DNA of 64,000 bases from Tubiluchus corallicola (Eukaryota; Priapulida; Priapulimorpha; Priapulimorphida; Tubiluchidae): contig JAQGDQ010000005.1 of the NCBI GenBank assembly GCA_030141605.1, forward strand, positions 1,054,180 to 1,118,179, given 5' to 3'. The stretch's first letter is position 1; the number at the start of each line of letters is the position of its first letter. The translations under genes and the position numbers were made by a program. Shown here one piece after another: positions 13,147 to 63,137 of this stretch. Below the pieces are notes generated by a model. The model was not told the origin of the DNA, searched no databases, and saw only the letters and a list, made by a program, of their open reading frames with translations.

Positions 13147-14357
13147 CTATGGAGCCCCTGTAGGGCCACGTATTATCCGTAGATAAATTAGTATGTGCAC
13201 CAAATTATTGCATGCATAAGTATTCGTATTAATGATTCGTGACCAAGCATTAGTATCATGTATGCACAGATTAATAGTTCGGGGAACAAATTAGTCTCTT
13301 ATGTGCAAGAAGTAGACATTAACTAATATATCATGTGAACTGGTTAGTAATTCAAGACCGCGAATTGGTATATCGTGCATGTGGATTAGCGAATGGCTCC
13401 TGATTCAAGCAGTTTCAACTTTCAGAAAGCAGTGATTTTGTCTAAGACTATGTTTAATTGTGTAGGCAGAGTCTTTTACCAAAAAGAAACAGACTTACTG
13501 GAAAACTAAAATTTAATATTGAGATTAACATATATGACTAGCATTTATTCGTACAAATCACACAAAGTCACGAGTTTATGATGAAGCTATTACCCAAAGC
13601 CAAAATATATCGCAGAAATAATCAAAGCAACAAAATAGTTGATTAAAAACGTAGCTACTCAAAGTATGCTACAGCGTACACGTGTATAGCTAACAGAGAT
13701 TTAATGGTGAATAGCCTACAGGCCTACTGACAATAAGCATCAAAACTATAGCAACTCAGTCAGATTAGCAGCAGGTTAGTAGCAACTTTGTACAATTGCG
13801 ACAATTCAATGAACAGTCAATAAGCACGATATTCTTGCGATACTAGCAAGACTTACAATAAAGTATCAATAACGTCTAACATTTAATCAAACAATACTTA
13901 GTAATACGTTCATGTTAACCTTCCCATAATTGGTATGAACAAACTTTGGCTTCTTTCATGAGCCATTTACTGTTTTATTCACTTCAACTATGAAGTTCAT
14001 TCTTTCCCTCGATGGATAAAACTCCAATAAATTCTATTAATTAATTTTTTATTTCTAGATTTCATAAGAACACATTGTTTTTATACTAAATTACGTTTTA
14101 ATTTTACATCAGTCTTAGTCAACTGTCTAGCTCGTCTTTGTCCGTCTCTACTGCTTTCTATTATATCTGTCTGTATCTGTAAAATGTGGCGAGCAGATAT
14201 CTTCCTAGGGATTAGTGGCCACGAATTAATAATTTGTCGCCACAGATTAATAATTATATCGAGTATGGTCCGTGGATTAATATATCATGCACACGGAATA
14301 TTAATTCGTGCCCACGAATTAGTAATTTCTCTCAATGGCGGTTCTGAAGCTCCATAC
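13147..14357. mobile_element. Composite repeat element with inverted ends and ~21-bp palindromic units
   Basis: Both ends begin with the same inverted word, tatggagc, followed by a gcca block a little further in (left end 13147 onward, right end read backwards from 14357). Inside each end lies ~200 bases of degenerate units of the type cacgaattaataattcgtg, i.e. short palindromes joined by gc-rich linkers (13170-13390 and 14200-14335). The centre (13400-14180) is unique AT-rich sequence without an ORF. The layout suggests a non-autonomous DNA transposon. A target-site duplication is not clear (ccacac/ccatac). Confidence 0.5.
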
Positions 14358-14662
14358 CATACATAATAATATCGCTACGTGATTACCGTTTACATAGTAA
14401 TATAATTATCTATGCTCTATACGGTACCATTGAATAAAAGGATCTTTGCGCCTTAGTGTGCCATCACAACACGCAGCACTTAGATCGGGGAACAGCCCAA
14501 TTGGCAACAATGGCATGTTATCGCAATTTATAGTCAATTTCTTAAAGAAATATATCCGTGCTGCAAGCTAACAACAATTATAACATGTTTCGCTAAATCA
14601 ATTTTATTAATAAGTTACAAGCGTAAAATTATTTTGCATATTTTAACTTGCACTGGAATTGA

Positions 14663-14668
14663 TTTATT
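14663..14668 (-). promoter_or_regulatory. Candidate poly(A) signal AATAAA of the sphingomyelinase-like gene
   Basis: AATAAA on the minus strand about 80 bases downstream of the stop codon at 14747, the expected place for the 3' end of the transcript. Confidence 0.55.
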
Positions 14669-14746
14669 AGAGTACTGTACTGTACTGTAGTTTAATGCGA
14701 AGCACTCTAAGTCCCAATCATTAATTTCTTTCAAAACAACATTTTC

Positions 14747-17700
14747 TCACTTATAAGTGAGTCTGCCAAGCACAGCAAAATGATCAGATAAGTCAGTTAC
14801 AGAATAGTTTTTGTTGTCACACCTGGCATCATCCGGCCAATAATATGTGAACCTAGCAATTCTATCGGGATCATAGCATATTGGAAATGACTCTGTCCAC
14901 CTTGGTCGTATGACCTGTTGAGTTGCTTGTATAGGAGTTTCAAATTCATTGCTATACATTACGTAATCTATGAAATTGCATTTGTGACTCTGTGGTTTAA
15001 AGTCATTTTCATTTGAAACAGTACACGGTTTCTCACCTATTATAGGTGGAACAGTTGCGCGAAGGGCTTTGAACATACCAGCTGTTAAGTCAAAGGATTT
15101 GTAAATATTGACATTAAAATCTCCAGCATATATCACAGGTTCTGATTTTGGAATACCGAGATTTCCAGCAAATTCTCTCATTTCTGTTGTTTGTCCTGTC
15201 TTCACTTCCCAATTGCTGCCTGTATTCAGATGGGTGCTGAAAATGTTATACAACTTCCACCTACCATTGTTGTCAGTTTTGTTAATCTTTGCATAAGAAA
15301 CACCCTTCATAGAAGTGCTGTCCCAAGACATATCCTGAGAAATATCAAAAATATATTCTTTTTGTTGCAAAATAGGCCACCGTGAGGCTATGAATATGCC
15401 ACCATTCATAATTTTAGGCCCTTCTTGCTGATAATGCCTGGAATACGTTTTCCTTTCTTTGTATGATATTGTTTTAGCCGAGTGATCGAGCCAGGAGCCA
15501 ATGGTATCTGTGTGATACGCAAACCCATGCTGAGTTAATAACCTCCTAATGTTCGCTTGCTTTGGAAAACAACCAGCCATAAATTCTTCCTGAAATGCAA
15601 TTGCATCAAGATCTGGTAATATGCGACGCAGAGTGGATGGAATCCGACATGTTCGCTCCCTTTGTCCATCATGGGCAATGAAGTAGTTACGATCATAGAC
15701 ATTATACGCCAAAACGTTGATCGTATTAGCTGGCGTGCTGATTAATTTTGTGCCCGAGTAAGGCGATTGACAAAGAACCTGTGTCCCTGTCTCACAATGA
15801 TTGTCACCGTTGCCACTGGGGTCACTGCGTACGTAGTCGAAACCAAATACACGGCAATGTTCTGGTTTCGTTGAGCAAAAAGGAGCTTCTCCTGTGGACA
15901 ACAAAACTATAAATATTAAATGTCATCTCATACAAATACCTATATACACATGCGCACCAGAACTAATAAAAACAAATTTTATCATAGTGATTGATTAAAC
16001 GTCACATGAACGAACATACAATTTTAAAGATTTTGAAAGGTAATGAGGTTAGTTGTGCTGGAGTTGTGTGTACAGAGACCGAGTGTGCAGGCACTGACAA
16101 TAGTCAAACATGAGTTTCATTTGTAGTGTGAAATGATAAAAACATCTGCACTCTTGTGGGATTTTTTGGATTTAATAAAATAATAATAGTGCACATGATT
16201 ATCATTTAATTTTCTAATCATTACAAACACTTGTAACTTGAAATTAGTTTAATCAACGAAAGCAAACAAAATGAAGCTGAGCCATTTAAAATACGTGCCG
16301 TTACTCTTTTCTCTATTACTCTGTTCTCTGTACTCTGCCATTTATTACACTTATGGTTTTACTATTTGCTGGTAAGAAATAGTTTTGGTAACAATATAAA
16401 ATTGCCTAAGACCTGGGACATAGAAATAGCTTTTCGGGAAAGAGAAAGGCTTGAGCAGACACATTGTGCACACATAATGAACAGACACATTGGTTAACAT
16501 GAAGTCAAGAATGAGTTTAGTGAACTTCCTAAACATCATTGACAGAGTTGTGCAGCTATCTCTTAACCTAGCCCCGGGCCGACTCTAGGTAGTTTGACGT
16601 CCTAGGCAAAAGCATTTTTAGCGATCTCTCCTCAATGGTTAGTTCCTTCCCCCAGTCCCCATGCACCCTACCCACAAAATTGAATTTCTGTGGTAGATAA
16701 TAAAGTATAACGCTACCTATGTATTAGACGTATACAGGTATTATAGTGTACTATTTAAGTGTTGTTAATTGCCTATCTACAGCTTGTGTTTATTTCATTT
16801 GAAATTGAATTTATGACCCATTGAACGTCCTAGATCTTCAGGAGCAATCAAATTTCTACAACTATAACACCAGTCTGGTTGCAAATACCTGATTAGCGAA
16901 TCTTTTTGTTGCTCGGTGCCGCCAGCTTTTTTACCTTTCTTCCAGCTGTACACTCCGAAAGGCCTCGATTCTTATAGCTTTATCTGCCATAACTAGATAA
17001 ACGCCAACGCTAGAAATTTTATTATTAAATGGATGCGTCAGTAATGTCTGTCTCCAATGACGTACCTCTTAGGAGCCAAGTAATCGAAAGTGTTTTGCTG
17101 AATGAATACAGTTCCGTTTTAGGCGCCTATGAATCATATGTTTTTTTAAATTAAAGCAGTGTGGTACACTTAAGCAATCACGCATGCATTAAGTTATTAC
17201 TTATGCTAAAAGTAAGCTTAAAAATTAAAGAATTATTTTCAGAATTTGGCACGCTAGGCAACTACCTAGTTTGCCTAGTGGTAGGGCCGGCTCTGACCTA
17301 GCCTACAATAACTACTATTTAAATGCCAACTTATTTACCCACAAAACCTTTTAAATATCAACGATATTCACAGAAGAACAGTGATCATAACTTTAGGGTA
17401 CCAAATGTAAATACCATAACAGTAACGACTGTTTATTACAATGCAATTAAAAACAGGAATTGCCTACAGTAATATATATATGTTAAACCTATTGAAAATA
17501 AATTACGATTCAAATTAGTGGTTAAGAGATATCTAATTAAGCAAAGTCGCCTTACTTTTTTACGTCGTACTTAAACGACTATCAACGTATTTTTATCATT
17601 ATGTAGTTGTATAATTACAATTTTTTTCATTAGGTCGAAGAACTTTTACGAAGCACATAGTTAACTTTTGTGTCCTTTCTATTGAATGATTGACTTCAGT

Positions 17701-19332
17701 TTGTTTTACCTAGCTTTTGCAACTTATTTCAATATTTTTCTATTAACTTCTAAAACCAGATGATCATATATAAATTTATAAAATAATCTCACTATAGTAT
17801 ATATGGTATATTGAGGTATATGTTTTAATTTGTTCTTGCCTGTTTTTATTATGTTTTCATCAGAAATCGTAAATTGCCTATTTTGTATTCTTCCTTCAAA
17901 CTTCTTTGTGAATTTCTAATATCAGTAAACTAGTGTGTACACGTTAACCATACTAAAATGGATTCAACGTAAATGCTGTGTGCTGTCACATTTCTTATCT
18001 CTTTTATCTATGTCTACTGTCTACCATTTCTTGTCTCTTTTTTGTAGCTCATGTAATTTGATAACTGTGTCAGTTTGATAAATGCAATTACCATGTAATG
18101 TATTTTTGCTTTATGTTTTTCATAGAGCGCTCATATAGATGTGCTGACTCGAGACTCTTTTAGATCAAAATGGAAATGAGTGCTTGCACTTTCTTCTGAC
18201 ATCCTCGGTAGGGGATACGGGGTCTATTTTACCAAGTGTCCAGTATATGCTCGAATGAAGACAACAGAAGACCAATGTTTCACCTACCTCCCAACAACAG
18301 TTCATTATTTGACATTATTGCACCTTGCAACAGTCCAGGTTTGACAAACAAAACCACACAATGCCCTACTACTTACATTGACTTGCAATTGAGTGCTGGA
18401 TTCTGGTTATCAGAGTGCTGAACTTTATAAAAACACGATCATTTCAATTTAAAATTTTTTACACTATCTAACTATTCTTTTGTCATGGCCAGTATCACAA
18501 TACTGGTTTCTCCTTTGCCTGAATTCATAATAACTACCTTATTTACCATCAGTACTTTACCCATATCATTTTGTGCTCTACCTCACATGATTTCAGTGAA
18601 AACAGGTTAATTAGCCGTGTTAAATAAGCCAACGATGTGACATAATTTAATGTTACAACAATCCGCTGTCTAAAGTAATGAAGGCAAAGTCCACATTAAT
18701 AAAATTGTTATGACGATTGTAATCTGAAGATTACTTTATTATTAACATCATAATTTTATTTTCAAACCACAGATTTACAAATAAATTATTATACAATAAT
18801 AGTATCTTTTATATTTTTAATAAAATGTTAAATTATAATGTTAAAATTATTATACAATAATAGTATCTTTTATATTTTAATAGAATGTTAAAAACAGAAG
18901 AAATCGTATTTGTGATTCAGTGCAAAAAAAAACAGTCAGAGCAGTTTAACAGAAAATACAAAACGTGCAGTACGTTCTGCTGCGGGTGTGTGGACTGTGG
19001 ATGCAATCTAGAATTTCTGCACTATACTTACTAGCTAACCAGACTTCTGGAGCAGAATTAAAGTCATCACATGAAGCCTAAAAATAAACAAAAGTAATAC
19101 ATTATCAATCATGAAATGAGCTGTTTGTTTTAAAACTAAAAACTATAACCTAATGAATTAAAATGAACCTGTAAGGTAGGCCTGCTGGCTGCTGTAAGTA
19201 CAGTTTATAGAGCTTTTGTTTCCAGGCAATCAATTTATGAGCTATAATATTATGTGCGGTTATCAGTTTTCTTTATGCATAACTTACCCAGAAAATGTTA
19301 ATGATAAACACAGCTGTACAAAACCAAGTCAT
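14747..19332 (-). CDS. Secreted sphingomyelinase C-like phosphodiesterase (endonuclease/exonuclease/phosphatase superfamily)
   Basis: Three exons on the minus strand: 19288-19332, 19032-19077 and 14747-15891, with GT-AG borders and matching phases, giving 411 residues. The ATG at 19332 starts a signal peptide (MTWFCTAVFIINIFWASC). After a Cys-containing N-terminal segment of about 75 residues comes a DNase I-like catalytic domain: LAYNVY (Asn94), AFQEE (metal-binding Glu132), NGGIFIASRWPI, FSTHLN (His251), YAGDFNVN (Asp288, Asn290), NFIDYVMY (Asp339) and LSDHFAVLG (Asp400-His401). All expected metal and catalytic positions are present. The set and its order match secreted bacterial-type sphingomyelinase C, which splits sphingomyelin into ceramide and phosphocholine; exact substrate is inferred. 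The upstream codons MLSTG in the long frame are intron. An AATAAA follows the stop. Another EEP phosphodiesterase activity remains possible. Confidence 0.88.
16574..17295. mobile_element. hAT-type non-autonomous element (MITE) with 8-bp target duplication
   Basis: A 722-base element flanked on both sides by the identical octamer acctagcc (16566-16573 and 17296-17303). The ends are imperfect inverted repeats of the GGGCCGG/CTAG type (left ccgggccgactctaggt; right, reversed, cagagccggccctacc), followed inward by a cctaggcaaa-like word at both sides. Eight-base duplications and such ends are typical of hAT elements. There is no transposase ORF. It lies in intron 2 (15892-19031) of the sphingomyelinase-like gene. 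Confidence 0.85.
18170..18420. repeat. Dispersed repeat fragment
   Basis: The segment ending in gagtgctggattctg shares this word and its neighbourhood with 56070-56100 and 60700-60730, which suggests three copies of one family in the window. Borders are not defined. It lies in intron 2 of the sphingomyelinase-like gene. Confidence 0.35.
18783..18892. repeat. Two-copy tandem duplication, ~61-base period
   Basis: The ~48-base unit beginning aattattatacaataatag occurs at 18783-18832 and again at 18844-18892 with only two or three differences, so the duplication is recent. Confidence 0.8.
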
Positions 19333-20949
19333 TTTCAACACACTGTCTCTAAAACTTAATACCACAGACATTTATATGCGCTCTTAGACAACTCAGAACG
19401 CAGCAATATTGCAGTGCACTGATTTTATAAGTGTACTTTGATTTCTATTTTATCTATAGGTTTGCATGTCTTGTGATATGTATAATTTGCTTCTCTCAAA
19501 CAAAACACCAAAGCATTCTGCTTGTTACCTGCTACCTGTGTCACACGTTTAAGTTACTCACCCCTTATAAGAAACCCGTAATTGTAAAACCTACTGATCC
19601 CTTTTTCTGCGTGCAGCTAAAGTTTTCAAATTGTGTGATGCTATTGTCAAAATTGGTCTGAGCTGTTATAAATCTTCATTAATTCTTAATATCCAAGTTG
19701 TTTTTAGTTTGCCTGGAGGTCGTTTAGTAAGTTTTAATGCCTCGTTTAACGCTAATCTTACTGATGTTGTTTTTGGCAATCTATGTCATACCCATCTTAG
19801 CCTTCTGATTCTAATTTTAGTGCTCCAAAGTTCCTCTTTGTTTGTGTTATACAGCTGCTCATTTGAAATTATATATATGGCCATTTAATTTTTAAATTTC
19901 TCTGGGCAAACCTCTGTGGAATACATCCGTTTCTGTTTCCTGCGTTTCAATCAAACCTATACGTATTTCACTATTGTACATGTGATAAAAAAAAGTCGCA
20001 GCCTTGCTTTGAGGGATAGTTTCTTGAGGTTAAAATTGATTTTTTTCTGGATAAAACCATACACTGCCCACTATTTCCTACGACATTGGAAATTCTCTTT
20101 CGTTTAAAATCGTCAGTATTTCGCGACATTGTATACGTAGGCTTTTAATTCTTCCTGTCTAGAAAAGTGCGTGGCGAGTTGCAATGATTTCGGTTTACAA
20201 GAAAATAGCAACTAACATCATAAAGACTGAAACATATTTCAGGATTCAAGTTCGCTGTGTATATTGGACACAGGCCTCTAGAATAACACTCAAGATAGCA
20301 ATTATCGTGTTAAATTACCACACACCACCGAAAATGTTTTGTTTGTAACGTAATTCTGAGCTCTGGTGAAGCTGTAATAGCAGTCTGCTTCTCGCTTTTA
20401 ATCATGGCAAGCTTAGAAGAAAAGACAAGGTCGCTTTCATGGAATACTCAACCTATATGTTTTACATCACACTTATCGTGACTAATGCTTGAGTACCATA
20501 AAAATGCAAATCCAAGTTAAAAATTAGAGTCATGTTTGGGAAAAAAATTAATGACACTATAGTAACAGTATAGTTCTATCACTTTTATGTTATATTTACC
20601 GACATTATAGAATTCATTACAATAGAGTTACTAATAGTAATATTTTAATAAGTGCAAGGAAATCTTGCCTCAAACATGAGGTCAGATTAACAAAATAAGC
20701 CAGCCCAGGCGTTCAAGTAGGCCTCCACGGTCATCTGAAGGAGCGCCGCGAATGTCTTTTTACTGTATTTTCGGAAATTTAATAATTTCTAGATATAACT
20801 AAAGACCAAAAATGCATATATTTTGATTTACTGGGTTATGTGGATATTGTGGAGACAAGCCTTGAGTGTCTGCAGCCCAGGTACGCGTAGTTGTCTTGCT
20901 CAAATCCACCACTGAGAAACTAAGTAGGCAATACATGTGCGTTTTTTTC
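19333..20949. other. Intergenic stretch, likely holding the sphingomyelinase-like promoter
   Basis: Upstream of the ATG at 19332. Several short open frames exist on the plus strand (19431-20107) but their lengths are what chance gives in AT-rich DNA and they carry no family signature. No array or inverted repeat seen. Confidence 0.4.
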
Positions 20950-21290
20950 TGCCCATCTCGTGTCCAGTTCTGTCTTGTCCTTTGTCTGGTCCAGTTCTAC
21001 GCTTTTTGTCTATTATAATTTGCAATTTTCCTGACCTGTCTTGTTCTGCCCTACCTTGTCGTGCTCTGCCCTGCCCTGTCCTGTTTTTTCCAGTCCTGTC
21101 CTCTCTTGTCTTGGCTTCTCCCATCCTGTTCTGTCTTGTCCTATCCTGTACTGTTCAGTCCTGTCCTGTCTTGTCTTCTTCTGTCCTGTCATGTTTTGCC
21201 TTGATTTCTTCTGTCCTGTCCTGTCCTATCCTGTGTTATAGCGTCCTACCTGTCCCGTCCCGTCCCGCTTTGTTTTATCTTGGTTTGACA
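20950..21290. repeat. Degenerate pentanucleotide array, CTGTC type
   Basis: About 340 bases made of variants of ctgtc/ttgtc/ctgcc with a five-base rhythm. The frames open on both strands through this stretch (Cys/Ser/Leu/Val-rich on plus, Arg/Gly/Thr/Asp-rich on minus) are products of the repeat and not genes. Confidence 0.9.
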
Positions 21291-21310
21291 TGGCTACCAG
21301 TTATGTGCTC

Positions 21311-21370
<60 letters not shown>

Positions 21371-21390
21371 CAATAATAATAATAATAATA
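21311..21390. repeat. AAT microsatellite
   Basis: About 26 units of aat with a short aacaac interruption near 21366, starting about 20 bases after the pentanucleotide array. Confidence 0.95.
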
Positions 21391-22135
21391 TGTATATAAA
21401 AACCTATAAAACTGTGTTTATATGTTTTGGTAAATTGGAAAAGTTTATTTAAAACGCAAATAAGTCAACGGGCCAAGATATGAATAGATATTTTTTAGCA
21501 TTGTAATACGAATGAAATGTAAGTATCTTGTATATCATGAAAATGTTTAAAATTAAATTTAATCAATCGCAGAAGGGAAGCGTATGATAGCCAATGTTAT
21601 TTATTTATTTTGTTAAACAACTGATAAAGCTGATAGAAGGTTGTTGAAATGTAATCATGTTATTCAACTGAGCTAACAGTAATTAATTAAGTTAAACTAC
21701 ACGCCTGCAAATAGAAGCACATCTTTAAATGTTTTATTTATTTTCAATAAAAGATTTATCATCATCATCACAGACAAGTTCTTTACAGTATTAGCTGTAG
21801 TACTTGCTAGCATAATCTATTTGCGTTACAGGATTATTGTATTATCAGCCTAACGTAGTGTGGAAGTCCTACTAACACCCCACTCTCTTGTTGTTGTATT
21901 CTTAAATACCTGCGATTCTCGCGGCTTCTTTCAAACGTCCGGTATGAAATATCCGGTGTACATGGTGACATACTTTGTAGCTATAGTCTGTCTGAGATAT
22001 GCAGCTTGGAGGTCACACAAAATGGCCATCGTCTGATCTTTCGCATGTCTGTTGAAAGACAGTCAGAAATGTCAATTAGCATTGTCGATGCTACCGTGCA
22101 GTAAAAGTCACTATTTCTTCTGTCATTGTTTACAG

Positions 22136-22305
22136 TGCTGACCGATCCGGGACGAGTACATTGCTGTGGTTTGATGAGGTGGTTACTGTTCCCGTCGTTG
22201 TCCGGGGATTCGTCCAAGCCTGAAGTCACGGTGAAGTTCATGGTGGACAGTCCATACCTGGTGAAGCAAACGGTAGTTGCTGAATCCATGGATGTTACCC
22301 AACAG
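22136..22305 (+). other. GC-richer candidate exon, plus strand
   Basis: A 170-base stretch with more GC and CpG than its surroundings, bounded by a good acceptor (gtcattgtttacag/TGC) and donor (caacag/gttagc). Two frames look coding: one reads ADRSGTSTLLWFDEVVTVPV and stops near 22228; another is open over the whole stretch and reads SSKPEVTVKFMVDSPYLVKQ in its second half. A coding-like segment (VTQNGHRLIFRMSVERQSE) precedes it at 22008-22101, but only 35 bases separate the two. It could be a 5' exon of the MRTF gene, part of an unrelated small gene, or a frameshifted relic. Confidence 0.3.
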
Positions 22306-22849
22306 GTTAGCAGCTGCCGTTTCACATCATGTTCAGGTTATGCTTATGTTATGCTTGGTAAGCCAATAGGTACTTTTGTCCAGCGTTTGCTAGTTAGTAT
22401 AATTCGGTTTGTATTTGGTCATCGTTGAATTGCCGTCAACGAGAGTACGGCACCGTTTGCACGTGCTACGCCCTCTAACACCTCCCCCTCTATTATTAGA
22501 CTAGGAAATATATTTGCTTAGTTTGCTGTACTATGATTGACTGTTATGGTTGAGCTGTATCTCTTCTATTAAATTTTAACTGATTAGATTAAATTAAATT
22601 AAGTTAAATTAATTTTTGCGTTCTATCTTTCACTAAATAGCTCATTAAGACTCCTAGGCTCGGGTACCGCATGCCCCTGTATGAAACAACAGAATCTTGG
22701 CCCGACTCCAGGATACTAGTAGTAAATTATCTGACGCTATAGAACCCCGGAATCACGTGTTACACCTCGTTTATAGGGTGATCGTACCTGCCTAGATAAA
22801 TAATCTTGCAATTTTATGCATACCTATTAGGGGTGAGCATCGAACTTAC

Positions 22850-23155
22850 GAGTTGGCTTCGAACCTGAAGTTGTGGATTCAAACAACTCAACACTTCCAC
22901 TACATACGTTCTTTATCATTAAATTATTTGAAACAGCTTGCAATCAGCACAGTTTAGCGCGATTTCTGTTTACAAATTTGAAACATATTATTAGCGTTTC
23001 TATTGCAGAACAAAAACAAGGAATGCGCTTGATCTTTGTGAAAAATCTTTTTATTTCGAAATCTTTAAAACTGATTTGGATTCGAAATCCTGAAATTCGA
23101 TTTCACTTTAGTTCGAAAGCCAAAAATTCGATTCGATTCGAATTCACTTTCTGAG
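22850..23155. repeat. TTCGAA-rich low-complexity stretch
   Basis: The hexamer ttcgaa/ttcgat recurs many times, densest at 23055-23150. The open frame here (22873-23154) follows the repeat and is not counted as a gene. Confidence 0.45.
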
Positions 23156-23391
23156 AGAATGCTTAACCCATAATGTCTGCTTATATTATAATATTGTTAC
23201 GTTTAATGGCCTCCAAGAAAGACACTTGAGAGTTGGGAAAAACAGTATGCAATTAATAAGTGACCTGTCCGGGAAAAGAGGGTAATGATTAGTAAACTAA
23301 TGGTACACAGCAGTATGTATTATACTCAGCAGTTATCCTGACAGCAGCAGTGTCAGCCTGACAACCCCAAACTATGAATTTTTTATTTCAG

Positions 23392-23567
23392 CTCTTGCAC
23401 GCCTCATAGATGCAGACAGATCACTTACGCGGCCGGTGCAGCTGAACAATTTCGTCTTCGGTGCATTACTGCGCAAAGACACCGCCCATTGCTGAATTCG
23501 TTCTGTCTTTCGCGGAACTTTCTAACCTGAGTTTACTGCGTTTTTCTCGCATGTAGACGTTATGTAG
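23392..23567 (+). other. Candidate non-coding 5' exon
   Basis: A CpG-containing block in AT-rich surroundings with a strong acceptor (ttttttatttcag/CTC) and a strong donor (tatgtag/gtatgtaag). One frame is open for ~33 codons (ARLIDADRSLTRPVQLNNF) and then stops, so it is more likely untranslated. Position, 1.6 kb upstream of the first MRTF coding exon, suits a 5' untranslated exon of that gene. Confidence 0.35.
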
Positions 23568-25170
23568 GTATGTAAGTGTAGTTTTGCGCCGATTTTTTTT
23601 GGAAATTGGTCGATTTGATTATTTTTTGTGGGACGAGGATAATATCTAGTAATAGATTTGTAATAAACGGCGCGAAATGTTTTGCATGATGATGTCAATC
23701 ATGTTACGTTACCACACACTACTGCAGTAGGACATCGACTTTCCGGAATATTGGGTAATATCCTCACCAACGTATCCTCAACTAACAAAAACTGTATTAA
23801 TATTTTCATAGTGGTTATCCACTTTAACTCAAATACCATACTGGCGTAGATAACTTTATACACATACTCATATTTCTTGCTTCTGCTGAACGGTTTTACC
23901 TTTTCCCGAAGAATAATTAGTTAATTATAAAAATGCCGCATTTGTAATATTAACTATGCTAGCGTGAATAACGCCAACAGAGTAGCCGTCCCATTAATTT
24001 TGGGTGGGCGAAGAGCGGTTCCGCGGCTGCGCAAGAAACAAAAAGGAATAATTTCTAAAACTCATACACTGACTTAAGTTGATTAGGTCGTTAGTAGCAC
24101 GCTGAATGCTTGTTGGGCATGAAGCCCCAGACATTACAATTCTCCCGGTTGTTCGGCGGAACAGTTATGTAACGCTTCGCCAGCATTTTGTAAGCCTTGG
24201 TGAACTGTTTCTTCAGTCGACTGATCTTGAGAAAATTTAATTTTTCTGCAACGCAAACCAAGTATTGCCGTGAATGTGTTCTGATGCTGTGCTGGATTCT
24301 CTTTTTACCTTCTTTTTTTCGAAGAAACTGTGCTGGTGGTGAAGCCCACTTTGTCTTAAAAAATATTAAAAGCAAAATTGAATAAAAATAAAACAAGATT
24401 GAAAACAAGATAAAAAAGGAAAAAAAGCATATTTAGCTGGTACAATAATTTTTTTAACAAACACGCTTTCTCTGTGTTTGAACAAAATATGTTTACCCTT
24501 TTTTGCTTATAATTGGCGGGACTAATTTTGAAAAACGTCTGGATGGCTATGGCATTGTGAAAAGAACTTACTGAACTTATCTTAATTATATTACACTCAT
24601 GTTTCTACATGTTCCCCTTGACACATTTTTTATTTGGAGCTCCAGAGATTGGTCACTCCAGGGAACATCGGAATAATAAAACATTTTCCATCATTCCATT
24701 TTCCGACTGTATTATTTTGAGCTGTTTAAGAGCATTTTCATAAAACTTGTGTGAACTATTTCAACTCTATTTTGTTTACATCCTTGAAAATAACGACGCC
24801 ATACACTTTGCGGAGCCATACTGATGCTCGTTGTTATGACAACACGCATTTCCTTCGCAAATGCGATATCTGCAGCTTCCTTACCCCTGGTGTTATGTTT
24901 AGTAAGATTTGCAATGCAGCTGCCGTTGGCTGGGTAGTGTAGAAACGCATTCCAACTGGAGAGTTTACAAGAGTGAAGCTGCCTGCCTACTGCCCCAGCT
25001 TAGTTGCATGTATAGTTTATACTATACACGCTTCATTCTGTTACGTGACAGACTTTATCAAATTTTATTGTAGTAAATGAACTAGCGGGATGATGAACTT
25101 GTCAGATGAGTTAAGACTTACTCGCTCTGCGGTTGTTTAAAGTTTGGAAAATCGTCGTCATCTTGCAAAA

Positions 25171-63019
<37,849 letters not shown>

Positions 63020-63137
63020 GTGAGAAGAAGTTGTCAAGCATTTTACATAATGGCTTTAATTCAAATGTGGCATGTTTCTAGTGCCAATACGCGTGTCATG
63101 ACGTTGTGGGAATTTAAGTTTTGCATATGCACATATA

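Noticed and set aside
20900-21452. Open frames on both strands rich in Cys/Ser/Leu/Val (plus) or Arg/Gly/Thr/Asp (minus), one with a poly-Asn tail.
   Set aside because: They translate the CTGTC and AAT arrays.
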